Numbered from the stretch's first letter, positions 12,346 through 24,802 are shown. The stretch: DNA of 54,625 nucleotides from Oehlia diaphana (GCA_003833135.1 QZLH01000030.1:123321-177945), one strand, 5' to 3'. The notes: a model not told the origin generated them from the letters alone. A program made the numbers and translations.

Positions 12346-14373
12346 ATTTGATTACTTGAGAAATTAACTGTACAGTAAAAGTAGAAAATATCCCATATTA
12401 TAGATACTTGATCCAATAAAAAAGAAACGAAAATACTATATTATCGGTAAATCTTATAATTAAAATCATCATATTCTCTTTAATAATAGCGTAAAAAAGA
12501 TTCATTATGGTTAATTTTGCCTAACATTAAAAAATCTATGATATAGATCGAATAAAATTAATTCAAGTTTGATCAAATAGGCTTCATTTTATAATAAAAA
12601 TATTGAGAAATACGAATATACCAAAATATATGTCAGATGTTCTTTCTTTATTTCAAATCTGTATTTTTAATTTCATTTATTTCATTATTTATAGTACCGT
12701 ATTCCTTATTTTCCGGATTTTCTTCCGGCAAATTTTTTTGTATAAATATATATATATACACTGTATATATAAGGTTCTTATTTTTTTCTTTTTTATCGTA
12801 TTATTGTTTGTTAAACATGAAAGTTTCTAGTGAAAAATAGATACCAATGATTAACCCAAATGTTAATAGATACATAGCACAAATTTAAAAAGGCACGTCA
12901 TTCAAAAAAAAGATGATATTTCAAAAAGAATGGTTAGAAATTTGCAATCACGAAAAGTAAATCCATAACAAGAAAATAAATTTGGAAATGAAGGTAATAG
13001 TTTCTCTTTAAAATGGGTCGTTTAATTAACACATTAAATGTAATAAATTTTATTCGTAGGTTCGAAGAATTTTTAGATATTCTCATACTGATGCAACAAA
13101 TTCACAAATTCTTCCATTTCTATAATATATTGTTTATTTATCTCTGTTTTCATTAAAAGGTAAATAATCTAAAAGCTCTCAGGAGACGTCTGGAAATGTC
13201 GATCACTAGTAATATTTTTTTTTTTTCAAATCTTGTTGAGGATCCAAAAATTTATAATTCTTACGAAAATTCTATCTTTGTAATTTCACAAAAGAAAATA
13301 TCAAAAATAATCTCAATAAAAAGTCTTTTCAGTGGGTATACGGATCCGCAGAATATACAAAGGATTTGAATTTTGAAGCATTGTCTATATAGGGTCAGGT
13401 GATGAAAAAATTTTATTCCGTACGCATTTTTTCAGGGCCGGAATTATGATAATGTCAGTCGGTTACAATAATAGGAAATAAAATTCTGACTGGTATTATC
13501 AAAAATTATCTAAAAAGGAATGATTTTCATGATTTTATTTCTCGACAGCCTTTGACTTTCCTTGGACGTGCTAAAGAAGTCGCTCATGACCCCTCAAAAA
13601 ACAAACTTACGTAAATGCAAGGTCAAATTGCGCAGCAACCGCAGCAGTAGCGTTAAAAGTAATTTCGTCGAGCTCAAAGTTCAGAACTAAAATTAAAGAT
13701 TAACGATGGACATTTTTAAAAGATCCCTTTCCTCTGGTAATGCTGTAATTCTTGCTGTAATCTGGTTATTTTTTAATTGTTGGTTGATATAGCACAAATT
13801 AAGGTTGTTAACAAAGCAAAAGCATTGCTTTTAGTTATATTCTGCTTCATGTATTATCACTCTTTAATCTTAACTTCCATATTCAATACCCCAGTAAAAA
13901 GTAAGCTGTTGCACCCGGGACATTGAACTCACTTAAGGTAGAATACACACAGTATGGTAAGATGGTTTCCTAGAGAGTAGAGACTGGAGCCTACAAAAAC
14001 GGAGATCCCGTAGCTCAGTACTGTATATGTGAAAAACTAAAGCGTTGAACTTTCAAATAAACTGAGAAAGTTAATAACGTATTTGCAATTGGCGTTTCAC
14101 AACGCCTCATTGCAAGACATAGAAATAGGATGGTACAACGTTCAAGACTAATAAGTTCATTTTTAGCAACATCGGAAAGATATAACAGAATAAAAAATCT
14201 GAATTTACTAGCAAAAAGGACAAATCAAAATAAAGAAAAATTACAAATGAGGACGGTACGATGTCAGATTCGCCTGGACGGGACAGATGAAAGTTTTTGC
14301 GGACTTTAAATTCGATCTGGTGGAAACAAAGAATATATACCAACAAGTGGTAAAAGTACCAAAGGAGATCTTC
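12346..14373. other. A/T-rich intergenic, no gene supported
   Basis: Frames at 12603-12840 are low-complexity Phe/Ile/Tyr-rich strings. A less A/T-rich stretch at 13540-13700 (about 24 open codons ending at TAA near 13612) and one at 14131-14310 read like coding debris, but no family is recognisable. Confidence 0.4.
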
Positions 14374-14950
14374 AAAAAATCCTGACAACCATGACAATCC
14401 ATAATTCAGACATCAAGATTGTCCTGACAGTCACAGAATCCTGATGTTCTAAAATTTTGATAGCCAAAATCTTGACTAAGATTCAATCGGATGAATTTGA
14501 GATTAGTATGCAGTTGTTTCTAATTTCAGAAGTCAAGGAATTAGTAATATACTGTAAATAGTAGTCCTTTTAATTAAAATAGAAAAAAATTTTCATTTTA
14601 ATTTTCATTAATGTTATTAACTTTACAAATAATTTAAATAATTTGCATTAATATTAATAAAATTTGCATTAATATTATGAATATTACAGATATTTTGCAT
14701 TTTGCGTTCAGTTAATACTAACTAAATAGTTTTAATTATATGATTAAGACCTGTTACTGCACCACATCATTCTTAAAATTATAAGACTAATGCTTAATTG
14801 GAAAATTTTATTTTTTAATTCTGGATTTTAACTATCAAGATTTTTAACTGTCCAGATTTATGGCTATCAGAATTTTGTTTCAATCGGGATTTGGATTAAT
14901 TGGATTTGAGTTTTGGATCTTGGTGTCGGGATTGTAGACTATCGATATTA
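14374..14950 (+). mobile_element. MITE-like element, family 2, copy 1
   Basis: About 575 bp whose two ends are built from scattered repeats of TCCTGAC, AATCCTGA and TCAGGATT, with TGTCGGGATTGTAGACTATCGA at the right end. The reverse complement of the whole element matches 36455-36925. This includes the inner blocks ATGAATTTGAGATTAGT, AGTAATATACTGTA, GTTACTGC and ATGCTTAATTG. There is no coding capacity. It is non-autonomous, with end repeats that could bind a transposase. Confidence 0.65.
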
Positions 14951-15069
14951 TAGTTTTTTATAACGCAGTAGATACAACATTAAGCCGAAAATAATTCTAC
15001 CACTAACAACCAAATCGCGACCCTAAGGAGCTGACCAGGACTATCGTTGTCGGGATTTTGCACAATTTA

Positions 15070-15087
15070 CTCAGTCACGTGACTGAG
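15070..15087. promoter_or_regulatory. perfect 18-bp palindrome centred on CACGTG
   Basis: CTCAGTCACGTGACTGAG is perfectly self-complementary. CACGTG is the core of bHLH (E-box, Cbf1-type) sites. No gene start lies nearby, so it may be the tip of a decayed foldback rather than a regulatory site. Confidence 0.3.
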
Positions 15088-16445
15088 ATTTTGTAACAGT
15101 TATTTATTATTTACCGTTATTTAGCAACAATAATTTCTATAATTAAATATATTTAAAATCTTTATTGTTAAATAAATCTAAAAAATTTCCAGCAGAAGTG
15201 AGTACAGAATTTCAAGTGTAAAATGTCATTTTAAAGTTGTGGACATTATCATGATTTATAATAAACCCATTTTTCGTCTTGTATAGAGATTTCACAACGC
15301 AATTATATTGCTTTGGTCAAACTGTCAAACTAAACAGTCAAATAATGCCTAAGAAAAGTTGTTTATACAATCACTTTCAGGAACAAAAAATGATTGCGAC
15401 TGTAAAATGATGTTTAAATTTCAGGGGATTTTTACCTATGTCATCATCCATTTTAGGAATGCAAAAATTAAAACATAATTCTGGCCATAATTATGTTAAC
15501 TACAAATATCCAAAAATGTGAACATCATCATGGTCCAATTAAATAAAACTGACCCCAATTCTTGTTGGAAACTCCTAAGTACACTTACACTGTTTGACTG
15601 TTATACTATGCACATCATCTTCCACTTGCAGAAGAAAACTAAATTTTAACAGAGAAGACATTTATAAACTATTATTCCACGAATGGACTCATCGATCGAT
15701 TGAATTTCTGTGCAACATTTATCTTTCATGCCGTACTTTTCAAATAAATTATTATTAAATAAATATTAATAGTTTAAAAGAAAATTTTATGACACTTTTT
15801 AAAGATACACCTTATTAAATAATTATGTTTCAAGTATAAATTATGCAAATTTTCAGGGATTATACATATTTGACAATTTTACGCTAATATTCGCCTCATA
15901 TAATCTCCTGATGAGGTTGATGAAAAAGAAGCATCAAAAATATAATTAAATCCAGGTTACATAAAAACTGTCACATTTATAAAATCATTAAAACGAAGTC
16001 TTGAATTTCATACATGATTTTATAAACATTGACCGAATATTGTGCCAATAAATAATATTTTACCATGAATTATGTCACATATATTATGATTTGAATTAAA
16101 GTTTTAATTTATGCATAAAACATTCTAAACGCCGTTGTACTATATAATTCGGGCCGACTGGCCGAAGATACAGTATACTTGCTATCAGTTACTAACATAT
16201 TAAAATTAGTGACAAATAAGAAATTTGGCTTAAATTTAAATTAGAAATTCGGTTTTCCAATTTATTTAATTTATCTTTATTTATTCATACAAGTTATGTA
16301 CTGTATTGAAAAGTTCACTCCAGAAGTACAGTCTACAGTGATACAAATTCTAGTTTTACCATATACTACTATTAAACTCGATTTATTTTGGACATAATAA
16401 AGTAAGTGATATCTATCTTTTTTCCTTATAATCTTAAATATATAA
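15088..16445. other. A/T-rich intergenic
   Basis: No gene or structured element was recognised between the palindrome and the 16446-17018 gene. Confidence 0.45.
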
Positions 16446-17018
16446 TTAATCTAATAAGTATCGATCTAGATGTTGTTTTAAATGAAATTTGAGATTTTCT
16501 TTTTGGTCAATTGTAATGGATAACTGTTCATATCCAACATTCTGTTCAATTTCAATGCCGAAAATTGTTTTGTTTAAGAAGTTAATAATTAAAAAAGGAG
16601 AAACTTTCTCACAAACTATTTGATAAATCCGATTGCAGCTTTGTCGTTTATAAAAGAAAATGTATTCATTTTCTTTGAAGCTAGTAATAGTATCAAATGA
16701 AATTTCTTTACACTTAATGCAATAATTATAAAAATCATTTGGCGGTTGATAAAAAAATGCGATATGATGATGAGGTGACGGATTTACGATGGTCATATTT
16801 ACTAGTGGATGTGGGATTCGAGTCATCATCGCATAGAATGCAGGATTCTCATAATGTTGGTTTTGTGAATAAATGTTAGCATTTTCTGGGGCCACGTAAG
16901 GAACATTCATACGCGAATCTATTGCGGCTTGCTCAAGATTAATTTGAGGTGCGATGTTGTTAGTCATGATAGTTTGAAAATTTTCAGAAAATTGATCTTT
17001 CGTATGATATGGGTTCAT
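16446..17018 (-). CDS. unknown-family protein, copy B (190 aa)
   Basis: A single-exon 190-aa frame with an ATG start, paralogous to 2876-3433. The first 100 residues are divergent and Asn/Gln/His/Pro-rich. The rest is well conserved: PPNDFYNYCIKCKEIS, NEYIFFYKRQS, NRIYQIVCEKVSP, IINFLNKTI-GIEIEQN-G, then DQKENLKF and a terminal RYLLD. Compared with copy A, it lacks part of the Asn-rich loop after KCKEIS and carries a longer segment before the PPND block. Keeping an open frame through such divergence in very A/T-rich DNA suggests purifying selection, but the function is unknown. The family may be restricted to this fungal lineage. Confidence 0.7.
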   Translation of the reverse strand: MNPYHTKDQFSENFQTIMTNNIAPQINLEQAAIDSRMNVPYVAPENANIYSQNQHYENPAFYAMMTRIPHPLVNMTIVNPSPHHHIAFFYQPPNDFYNYCIKCKEISFDTITSFKENEYIFFYKRQSCNRIYQIVCEKVSPFLIINFLNKTIFGIEIEQNVGYEQLSITIDQKENLKFHLKQHLDRYLLD

Positions 17019-18542
17019 GTTTTTAGCTTAATCGTATTAAAAAAGAAAATAAATATTATTTTATTTTTTAAGAAAAATTTTGAACAATATTTTTTCTTAA
17101 AAGACAAGATTGAAAAATGAATTGAGGGGTATTTATACGTAAATGATTATAAACATTAGTATGACATTGAATAATTTATTATATATACGATATCTTAGAA
17201 ACAAATTAAGTGGATGTAAAAAATTTTGCTCCTATTTCTTCCGAATAATTTTTTGCCATCTCTTTGGCGCTTTCCTTTTAAAGTTCAGTATTCTATCTAT
17301 GATTTAACTAAACTTAGGGTTCATTAAAAACGAGTTTACGTTTAGAAAATCTGTTGGTTCACTCCTGTGATACACGAGAAGGGCAATCCATCCTACTTGC
17401 ATGCCACTTGAAAGACCGTAGGGCGTACATTATATAATAATATTAATAGAATAAGTGAATGATAATATATAATTACCATAAAATAGATTCAAAAGTGGCT
17501 AAAGTACAGATGCGCGTAATAAGAGAATTTATTTTCACTTATCCGTTATCCCGAAAAGCACATGCGAAAGTAATATACGATACATAAATTGATCAGCTGT
17601 TCTTGTTAGGTTTTACGTTTATAGTCATGAAGTCGAATTAAAATTCCGACAGCCAAATTTTCTTTTGATTAATTAAAGTTAGACGATCCTTAATCTGCGG
17701 AATTCCATAATCGCGCGTCATTACTGTATAACAAAAAATGGGCACGGGTTACACAACCTCCATTTAATGATCTATATGAATGGAGAAGTCTACAAAGACT
17801 ATTTATTTTGTTTACTTCATACTAATGGAAAGTTTAACGAATTTCCGTTTTTTCTTGTCTGCATATAAACTTGGTTCTACATAATTGGTCAAACTTTGAT
17901 AGCAAGTTTACTTGGTGTTTCGTTATCTAAAGAACAATAGAAAATATTGAAGCTTACACGTTTCCGTAAATATGAACGCCCATCATAATATTTGCTATTA
18001 TTGCATAGAGTGAATTTTTAATCTTTCTTTTTTTGTACGAACACAAAATGTTTATAGTTAAATTAAAGAAAAGTTTAATATACGTATTTAGTACTATTAG
18101 TAGAGACAATTTTGTTAGATTTGGAGTCCGGCACGATTTCCGATTACTGTCTATCCAACATTTCCAGCTTTCTGGAAGTTAGTCGGTTTAGAATTTAGAG
18201 TGAATGTAATACATACGAACGATAGATATCGAAAATAAGTTAGGATTAATGGTTCTCTTAATAAGATTTACAACGCTGTTTGAAAACCAATATCCTCCGT
18301 TGAACCATCAATTTTAAATTGAATAAAATTTATTCCGATCTTTCTTTTTTTATTTATGCATAAACTAATAAGCATGACGATCATTTCGCTTTACAGAATA
18401 ATAATCCCCATTTTAATATTTATTTAGGCCCTAATTGCTCATCGTGCGGCACTGTGCATAAATATTTCTTCTTAAAAAAAAGAATCACGTTCTATAAATA
18501 CTCGTGTATTAGTTATTAAAAAGATTTTCCTTTCTTTCTTCC
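17019..18542. other. A/T-rich intergenic
   Basis: Contains the upstream side of the 16446-17018 gene. No other feature was recognised. Confidence 0.45.
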
Positions 18543-18650
18543 GTAAAAGGCTCATATTTCCGGAATTAATGAATTATTTGCATTTTCCATGAAAGGATCC
18601 GTAAAAAGCTCATTTTCACAGAAATAACGGATAAAATTTTTTATAGGGTT
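18543..18650. repeat. dispersed repeat, family 3, copy 1
   Basis: It shares GTAAAAGGCTCATATTTCC, then GGAATTAAT, GGATCCGT, AAGCTCATTTT and CAGAAATAACGGATAAAA with 31187-31317. Each copy carries the word GTAAAAGGCTCAT (or a one-base variant) twice, about 60-80 bp apart. It is non-coding; its class is unknown. Confidence 0.55.
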
Positions 18651-18827
18651 TGTTGACGTTTCTTTGTCCTTACGCATTAAAATCTTATTAAATGATCGTC
18701 ATAAATTTCCATTTTTGGACGTCCGTGTAACCAAAATTTCGTGATTTTCCGAAATTTCTGGGAGCAAAATTTCCTTTTTTTGGAAATTCGTGTAACCTCA
18801 CGTGACTCCTACACAAATGGGATTCGG

Positions 18828-18935
18828 TTTAGATTTGATTAATCGAAATCGAAAATCGAATCGTCAAATCGAATCTTAGATTCGATTAATTGAATTCTCA
18901 AGATTCGATTTTCGATTGAATTCGATTCCAATCCC
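18828..18935. repeat. GATTCGATT-rich inverted repeats
   Basis: About 100 bp is made largely of GATTCGATT and AATCGAATC words in both orientations, so the strand can fold back on itself in several registers. This is low-complexity DNA with strong secondary-structure potential. Confidence 0.5.
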
Positions 18936-19021
18936 TAAACTATGATATTGAATTTAATTATTAAATTATTTTACAAGGAGCCCAGATTTTTTAGCGATGT
19001 TTTTTACTTTACTGCTGAAGC

Positions 19022-19204
19022 TCATTCGCATAACGCGAGAGTTATAAATATACTCGAATAAGTATATATTAATCCAGTATCATTTAGATTAATATAAATT
19101 TGATTGAAACAAAAGGAAAAAGAAAGATCAATAAAAATATTTTCATAGTCTATCCTTTTTAGGATCATATTCAAAGAGCAATGAAAATTACGTAGTTCAG
19201 CCAA
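19022..19204 (-). pseudogene. possible N-terminal fragment of an HMG-gene paralogue
   Basis: The frame begins MAELRNF, sharing MAELR-F and a following Ser with the start of the HMG-box gene at 5750-6118. No HMG box follows and the remaining residues do not align. It could be a truncated duplicate or chance. Confidence 0.2.
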
Positions 19205-19516
19205 TGCTACAGTTGAAACTTTATTATCAATGTATAAATATGAATTCCTTTTTAATATATATCATATAAAATCGTATAAAGCGAAAAAAAAATAAAGATC
19301 AAAGAAATTTTTATTAAAAATTATAACAAACGGCGATCATAAAAGTAAAATTTAGAAAGCCCTGAAAGTCCGGAGATAATTACAATTTTCTCCGTTGTAT
19401 AAAAATATTTCTTTTATGAAAAGAATATTCGATTTTAGATTGAATAAATCACATGTTTAGAATTTTCTCGGAGATATTTTCCGCGTGAAATTTTCTAAAT
19501 TTAAAGTGAACTCTTG

Positions 19517-19760
19517 ATTTACCGAACACCATATTCCGAACTTACCGCTTATTATAAAACATAATGAACATGAACTTATTCACATGATTTGTCAATTTTC
19601 GCCTGAAATTAATTAATTTCGGCCAGAATTAGAACCGCTTAATTTTTGCCTAAATTAATTGATGCCAAAAACATCTTAATTCTGGCCGAAATTGGGATAT
19701 TAATCACGTGATTAAATTTTCTTTACCGAACTCTATTATATACTGAACTTTTTACTCCAA
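19517..19760. repeat. inverted-repeat element with a CACGTG palindrome
   Basis: AATTAATTTCGGCCAGAATTAG (near 19605-19632) and CTTAATTCTGGCCGAAATT (near 19675-19693) form an inverted repeat across about 45 bp. They are followed by the palindrome TTAATCACGTGATTAA. The words CCGAACT and TACCGAAC flank the block on both sides. It looks like a decayed short transposon. Confidence 0.4.
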
Positions 19761-20110
19761 GATTTTTTATTATATATAGTTTTCAACTTTTAATTGCATA
19801 ATGCTTATAAATAAAAATTAATGTTTAAAATTATTCATGTTGCCTATATATGAATTTTTGTAAATTCAGACTAAAAAAGGTTTTGTATGATAGTAACAAA
19901 TCTACCCTGACAAATATTTCACGTACTGGTTAGTCTATTAAAGTTACTGCGGAAATTATTAAGGACAAGGAATTTATTGCATAATAATTCACTTAATATT
20001 AACTAATTTTCTCTTAACGTTTACATTTGCTCAATTTTAAAATGTATATAAATTATAAATTAAAGATAAAATATTTTCATCATTCAGTTTAGAATGAAAT
20101 TAGAAATAAG

Positions 20111-21324
20111 CTACCATTCGCTTACCTCCAGCCATGTTTTACCAAAGAGGAGCATAGAATTAGCAAGATGATAACTTTCGACTTCACTGCGATTCTCGTC
20201 ATGAAGAACTTTTTCACAGGCTTCACGGACGATGGAAAATATTTCTGACTTCGAAAGATTCCAAACTAATTTATTGATCTAGATTCTCAAGCGTATGTTT
20301 AGTTACGAAAAGTTTTATTTTTATTTTTTAGATAATATGGCTTTTACATTACCGCCTCCAGATTAGGATTAATCTTGGTTCGAATCATTAAGTATCCTAA
20401 GGTAAAGTTTATAAAAAACTCCAAACGCTCCTTAAGAAAGCTAAAATATTTACTGTATACTGTAGAAGACTTATTTAGGTAGGTTTTGCCTCATCGGTGT
20501 AGATTTTTCCTAAGCTTTTTACCATTAGGTTCAGCGGAAAGTTTTTTAGTTTCTTCATAGAGATTTATTTCAAATTGTGAAAGAATCGTCTTGCTCTGGG
20601 AATCGAAATAACCTATCTTGTAGATAAGGAACAATGCTGGACATGTCGGCGCTTTTTCTGTACAGTTGAGGTTAAAATTTTAATTCATTGTTAATAAATG
20701 AAAGCGACCAAAATCCAATTTCTAAGTTGCCAATGTAGGGTTGCCATAATTCTCCTCCTACGTATTGGTTGTTATCTTCAAGGGCTATAAAATTAAATAA
20801 AATTATATATAGGTTAATCTATTGTTCCATAGTAATCATAAAGAAAACGGCTACTATCATTAGTGAGGATTTGGTATACTTTTGAGATTTTTCCCCACTG
20901 CATTAAGAACATTGAGTTAGTATGCAAATATATAATAAACAGAGATAAAATTTGGTGTATGGTGTTATACCTCTTCTGTTTCATAGCCGTGATTCTTGTC
21001 CGGATGGTACTTTATCGCAAGTTTCCTATAGCTTGAGCTAATCTCAGTTTTGGTCGCGTTGGGTTTTAAATTAAGGATTTCATATTAATCCGTTTCCCTT
21101 GGTTTATTGACAGCTAATGCATTATGAAAAATTAGCAATGTACGTGACAAGGTATTTGATAAGTACTTTTTTTTGTTTATTTTACCGCGAATAAGTTCGC
21201 CTTTCTTTGTTTTCTTTGACCATTCGTTTAGTAATGACTTACGGCATTTGCTATATTCGTTCTCGTTGATTTTACCGCTCTCTAAATGACGTTTGTTCTC
21301 TCTCAATTTTTCATGAAAATCCAT
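20111..21324 (-). pseudogene. J-protein (DnaJ plus DnaJ-X) pseudogene with SHOCT-like N-terminus
   Basis: Counterpart of the intact gene at 24803-25863. The exon 1 frame starts at 21324 with a SHOCT-like leader. It would run directly into the J domain (YEIL, then SSSYRKLA and HPDKN), but a TAA at 21085-21087 replaces the Leu codon seen in unit 2. Exon 1 ends at 20971. Exon 2 starts at 20897 (WGKISK, YQIL) and has lost its GT donor. The middle exon ([15 protein letters not shown] onward) contains stops and frameshifts. Exon 4, 20278-20111, is still open (INKLVW, ending SEW). The leader-to-J junction is in frame apart from the nonsense codon, so the ancestral protein may have begun with the SHOCT-like segment. 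Confidence 0.75.
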
Positions 21325-21974
21325 TTTCTAGTTTTTTAGCTATGTTATTTCGACGTTTTTATAAACAATCATCATTTATACCTGGTCGGCAAATAATAAA
21401 AACAATGATTTAACCTGATTTGGAATAACATAAAAATCATTGTGTGATTATTACTATCATGATTATTTGGTTTATACTATGACTATAGTATATTCTGCAA
21501 ACAGCAAACTTTCAAATGATTGTCGTGGTTTTGGATAGTTTTGTATTCTGTATGCTAAAGGTACGTAAATGTATAACTTAAATTTATTTTAAAAAATAAA
21601 AATAATTAAAGTAAAATAAATGAACTTTCGGAAAATCTCTTGTTGAAACTAAGATTCTTGAATTAACTAATTTAAATAATATAACTTTTAAAAAAATACT
21701 TAAATTTTTATGAATCATTAAATTATACCCAAACCTAGCTAGGTTAACGTTATATCTTAGAACATGGTGATATCAATAAATAGACATTTACTGATGTAAT
21801 GTAAGTATCGTATCTATTTGTATATATACTGTAGAGAGGAACAAATAAAACAATTGCTTAAACGCTTTGTAATTTTTATGAAACAGAGTTTCGTTCGTAT
21901 CGATTTAATGCTTAAAACTCTATTTAACTCACATACAATAAATATTATCATACGTAAAGAAAGAGAAATACAGT

Positions 21975-22260
21975 ATGACAAGCGAAACAAATCTCATCTC
22001 CAGGCCTCTTTTCCTCAAGGAAGTTTATGAAGCGGAGTTGATAACAAAAGATGAATATAATGAATTTCGTCTTAAAGAACTAGATAGTTGATCCAAAAGT
22101 GAGTTAAAAAATAAAGTATATTTTTATTTATAATTTTCAATACTTTGTTAAATTGTATTCATTAGATCGAGAAAGATTTTTGTGATCACGTGCAACAAAT
22201 CATCAAAGATTACCCTAAATATAAATATTAGCTAATATATGTCGCTGCCCTAACTGGAGA
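21975..22260 (+). pseudogene. SHOCT-like small-protein pseudogene
   Basis: Decayed paralogue of 27517-27872. The frame begins MTSETNLISR at 21975 and keeps ITKDEYNEFRLKELD. The next Trp codon is then changed to TGA, just before the GTGAGT donor. The second exon is unrecognisable apart from a few words near 22240-22280. Confidence 0.65.
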
Positions 22261-22983
22261 CTAATAACATCTTGAAAGACTTGAAGAAATTATTTCTATT
22301 TGAAAATACGACAAATTATCAATCTCTTAAAATTTGAAAAACTAATTAGTTTTGATTAAGTGTAAAAAATTCTTTACTTTTTGATTATTAGTATTTCTAA
22401 TTTAAGTTGATTGTTATAAATTTATCCAATAAAACTAAAAAGTTATTAGAAAATTAGTTGTATACTTATAATTTTAATTATATTTTCTATTGACTATAGG
22501 CTTTCATTCAATTTAACTCCATAAATTCATTAAAAAAAAATAAACTATTTAAATGGGTTTCTATTTCAACAAAAAATAAAAATTAGGGCCATTTCAGAAA
22601 AAAAAATTTATTTAGAAAAAAAATTATAAATAAAAAGTACAGTATCTTGAAAAAATGTAAATAGTAGCTATATTAGATAGAGAAAATAAATAAATATTTA
22701 TATAGGAAAACATTTTGCTTTTCTAGTTCCCATATTCTTTTATAAATCTGTAGCGCATCATACCATGCGCAAGTTATATAGTTGGTTAAAAATGGGTATG
22801 ATTGACTTGGATACAAAAAAAAAAAGAAAAAGAGAATGAACTACAATGTATACTTGATCTTTACTTGATTGACTCTTTGCAACTTTTGTGTCCTACTATA
22901 ATCTTCCCTTTTAAAAGGCTGGACAATTAAGATCGATGCATGTTTTCTTTAATTGTAAACTAGGTAACGAGATCCGTTGTAAT

Positions 22984-23153
22984 GTCCGAAGCACTCGTTT
23001 AAAATCACGCGTCAGGCGCGTCACCGAAAATCTGATCCCGTGATAATAATCAATAATGCATCTTATTGGTTAATCACGCGTGCGGACAGACATACCTTGC
23101 ATTACAATGTGTCTAACCGTTAATGTCCTCCGCTCCTCCGCTACGCTTCGGAC
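22984..23153. mobile_element. MITE-like element, family 1, copy 2
   Basis: The perfect 9-bp ends GTCCGAAGC and GCTTCGGAC enclose about 150 bp, including CACGCGTGCGGACAGACAT, which matches the element at 4424-4589. It interrupts unit 1 of the tandem duplication and is absent from unit 2, so it probably inserted after the duplication. Confidence 0.6.
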
Positions 23154-23690
23154 AATAACACCTTGCATCTATCAAAAAGGAAAGTAGTCATGTAAGTTTT
23201 ACAATATTTAGCCCACGATTAGCTTGCTATACAGCAAATAAATTTATTAATCTTGTTGAATTGCAGGTTCGTGGATACCTCATCTTAACCCTGCTATTAT
23301 AAAGATCTCAATAAAAAAAATTATTCTTTAACGGAAGTAGACCGTGAAACATTTAAATGTTTGAGTTTCTTTGTGGTAAAATTTATAAAAAATTCTGTTG
23401 TAAAAGAAAAATTAATATTCATACTATTACTTTCAAAATATCTAATAATTTTTTACTATGATCTTTGTAACAATAAACAGGAAATCTTTAGTCGTATGCA
23501 ACTGGGAAATTGCATTTGCTCCTACTGAAAAATTTCGACTATTAGCAGTCCAATGGCTAGTTTTGTTTTTGATATAATTAATTAACACAATATCTTTTCT
23601 TTAATAATTGATAATCGTCCTTTTCAACATATTACTCAATTCTAATTAAAACTAAACCAGAAAATATAATGCCACTTTCCTGAAATTACT

Positions 23691-24299
23691 ACAAAAAATA
23701 AAAAATACAAACCCTAATTCTAAAATTATTTACTAAAAAAATCTATATATATATAAATATAAATATAAGGAGAATGAAACAAAATAAAAATTTGCCAAGC
23801 TTTTCAAAAAAAAACTAACAAATATATACTTTTCCGGCTGTGTAATTTCAAAAAATGAATCTCGAGAAAATTCGACTCCTAAAATTAATAAAGAGAACAA
23901 AGGAGAACCACTTTCCTCTTAGAACTTTCTGAGTTTATTTTGTCCGTTTTATTCACGTTCTTCACGCTGACAGATATCAAGCATTTTTTTTCAAATTTCT
24001 TTATAAGAGAAGTGTATAGTGTAGGTATGAGTTTGTCTGAGAAAGTTAACACTATAAATGAATGATAGTTGTTCCATTTATTTATTTTTTTTAAGATTAT
24101 TTTTTGTACAAACAAAGAGATTTTAAAGAATTTGAGGATATTAAAATAAAAAATTCACCAATCACCAAAGCAGACAGAAAAAAAAAATTTTTTTTTCGTC
24201 GTTAAAAAATATATTTGGGCTATAACATTGTTAAAACGTCAAAGAGATAAAAAAAAATTTTTAACTTGTAAAAATCGATCAGTATAAAGATTATATGAT
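23691..24299. other. spacer between duplication units
   Basis: A/T-rich. A minus-strand frame at 23885-24115 is Lys/Ser-rich with no recognisable domain. An A-run to T-run switch lies at about 24179-24198. Confidence 0.4.
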
Positions 24300-24802
24300 T
24301 ATATATAGTTTTCACTTCAATTTTTCAATAAATAATGCTTACAAATAACATTGGTACTTAAAACTATTCATGTTATCTATATAAAAAATTTTCCCTTTGA
24401 CTCGTCATTTTTTAAAGAGATATAGGTAGTAAATAAGAAAATGATAAGAACTTTAAAATTCAGAACTAAAATATAGAAACTTTCCTGTATGATAAGTAAT
24501 AAAACTACCCTTCGCACTATAAAAAATTATTATGCAGCCTATTAAATCTTGGTAGACCGTTATTTTTGCCAGTAAAAAGATGGGGTAAAAATATCGGTTA
24601 TAATAAAACTGTTAAAAGTAGACATCTCGGGTGGCATGCATAATAACATCTTTAAACAATGGAAAGAGTTTATTGCATAATAATTTTCACTTTAATATTA
24701 ACTAATTTTTGCTTAAACTGATGAATTTGCTCGATTTTAAAAATATATGTACTGTATGTATAAACAGAATATACAACATTTCAGAATAAAGCTATAAAAA
24801 GA

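Larger units (their letters stand above)
19780..23690. repeat. tandem segmental duplication, unit 1 (decayed)
   Basis: Unit 1 is matched in the same order by unit 2 at about 24300-28665. Shared parts are: the AATGCTTA-AAATAA and ATTCATGTT words at the left; all four J-protein exons; the SHOCT-like leader; the divergent SHOCT-like gene; the GATTATTAG and TTATAAATTTATCCAA tail; and the ATGCCACTTT right end. The family 1 MITE copy at 22984-23153 lies inside unit 1 only. Confidence 0.7.

Noticed and set aside
14107..14397. 96-codon minus-strand frame rich in Phe/Leu
   Set aside because: Overlaps the end of the MITE-like element and has hydrophobic chance composition.
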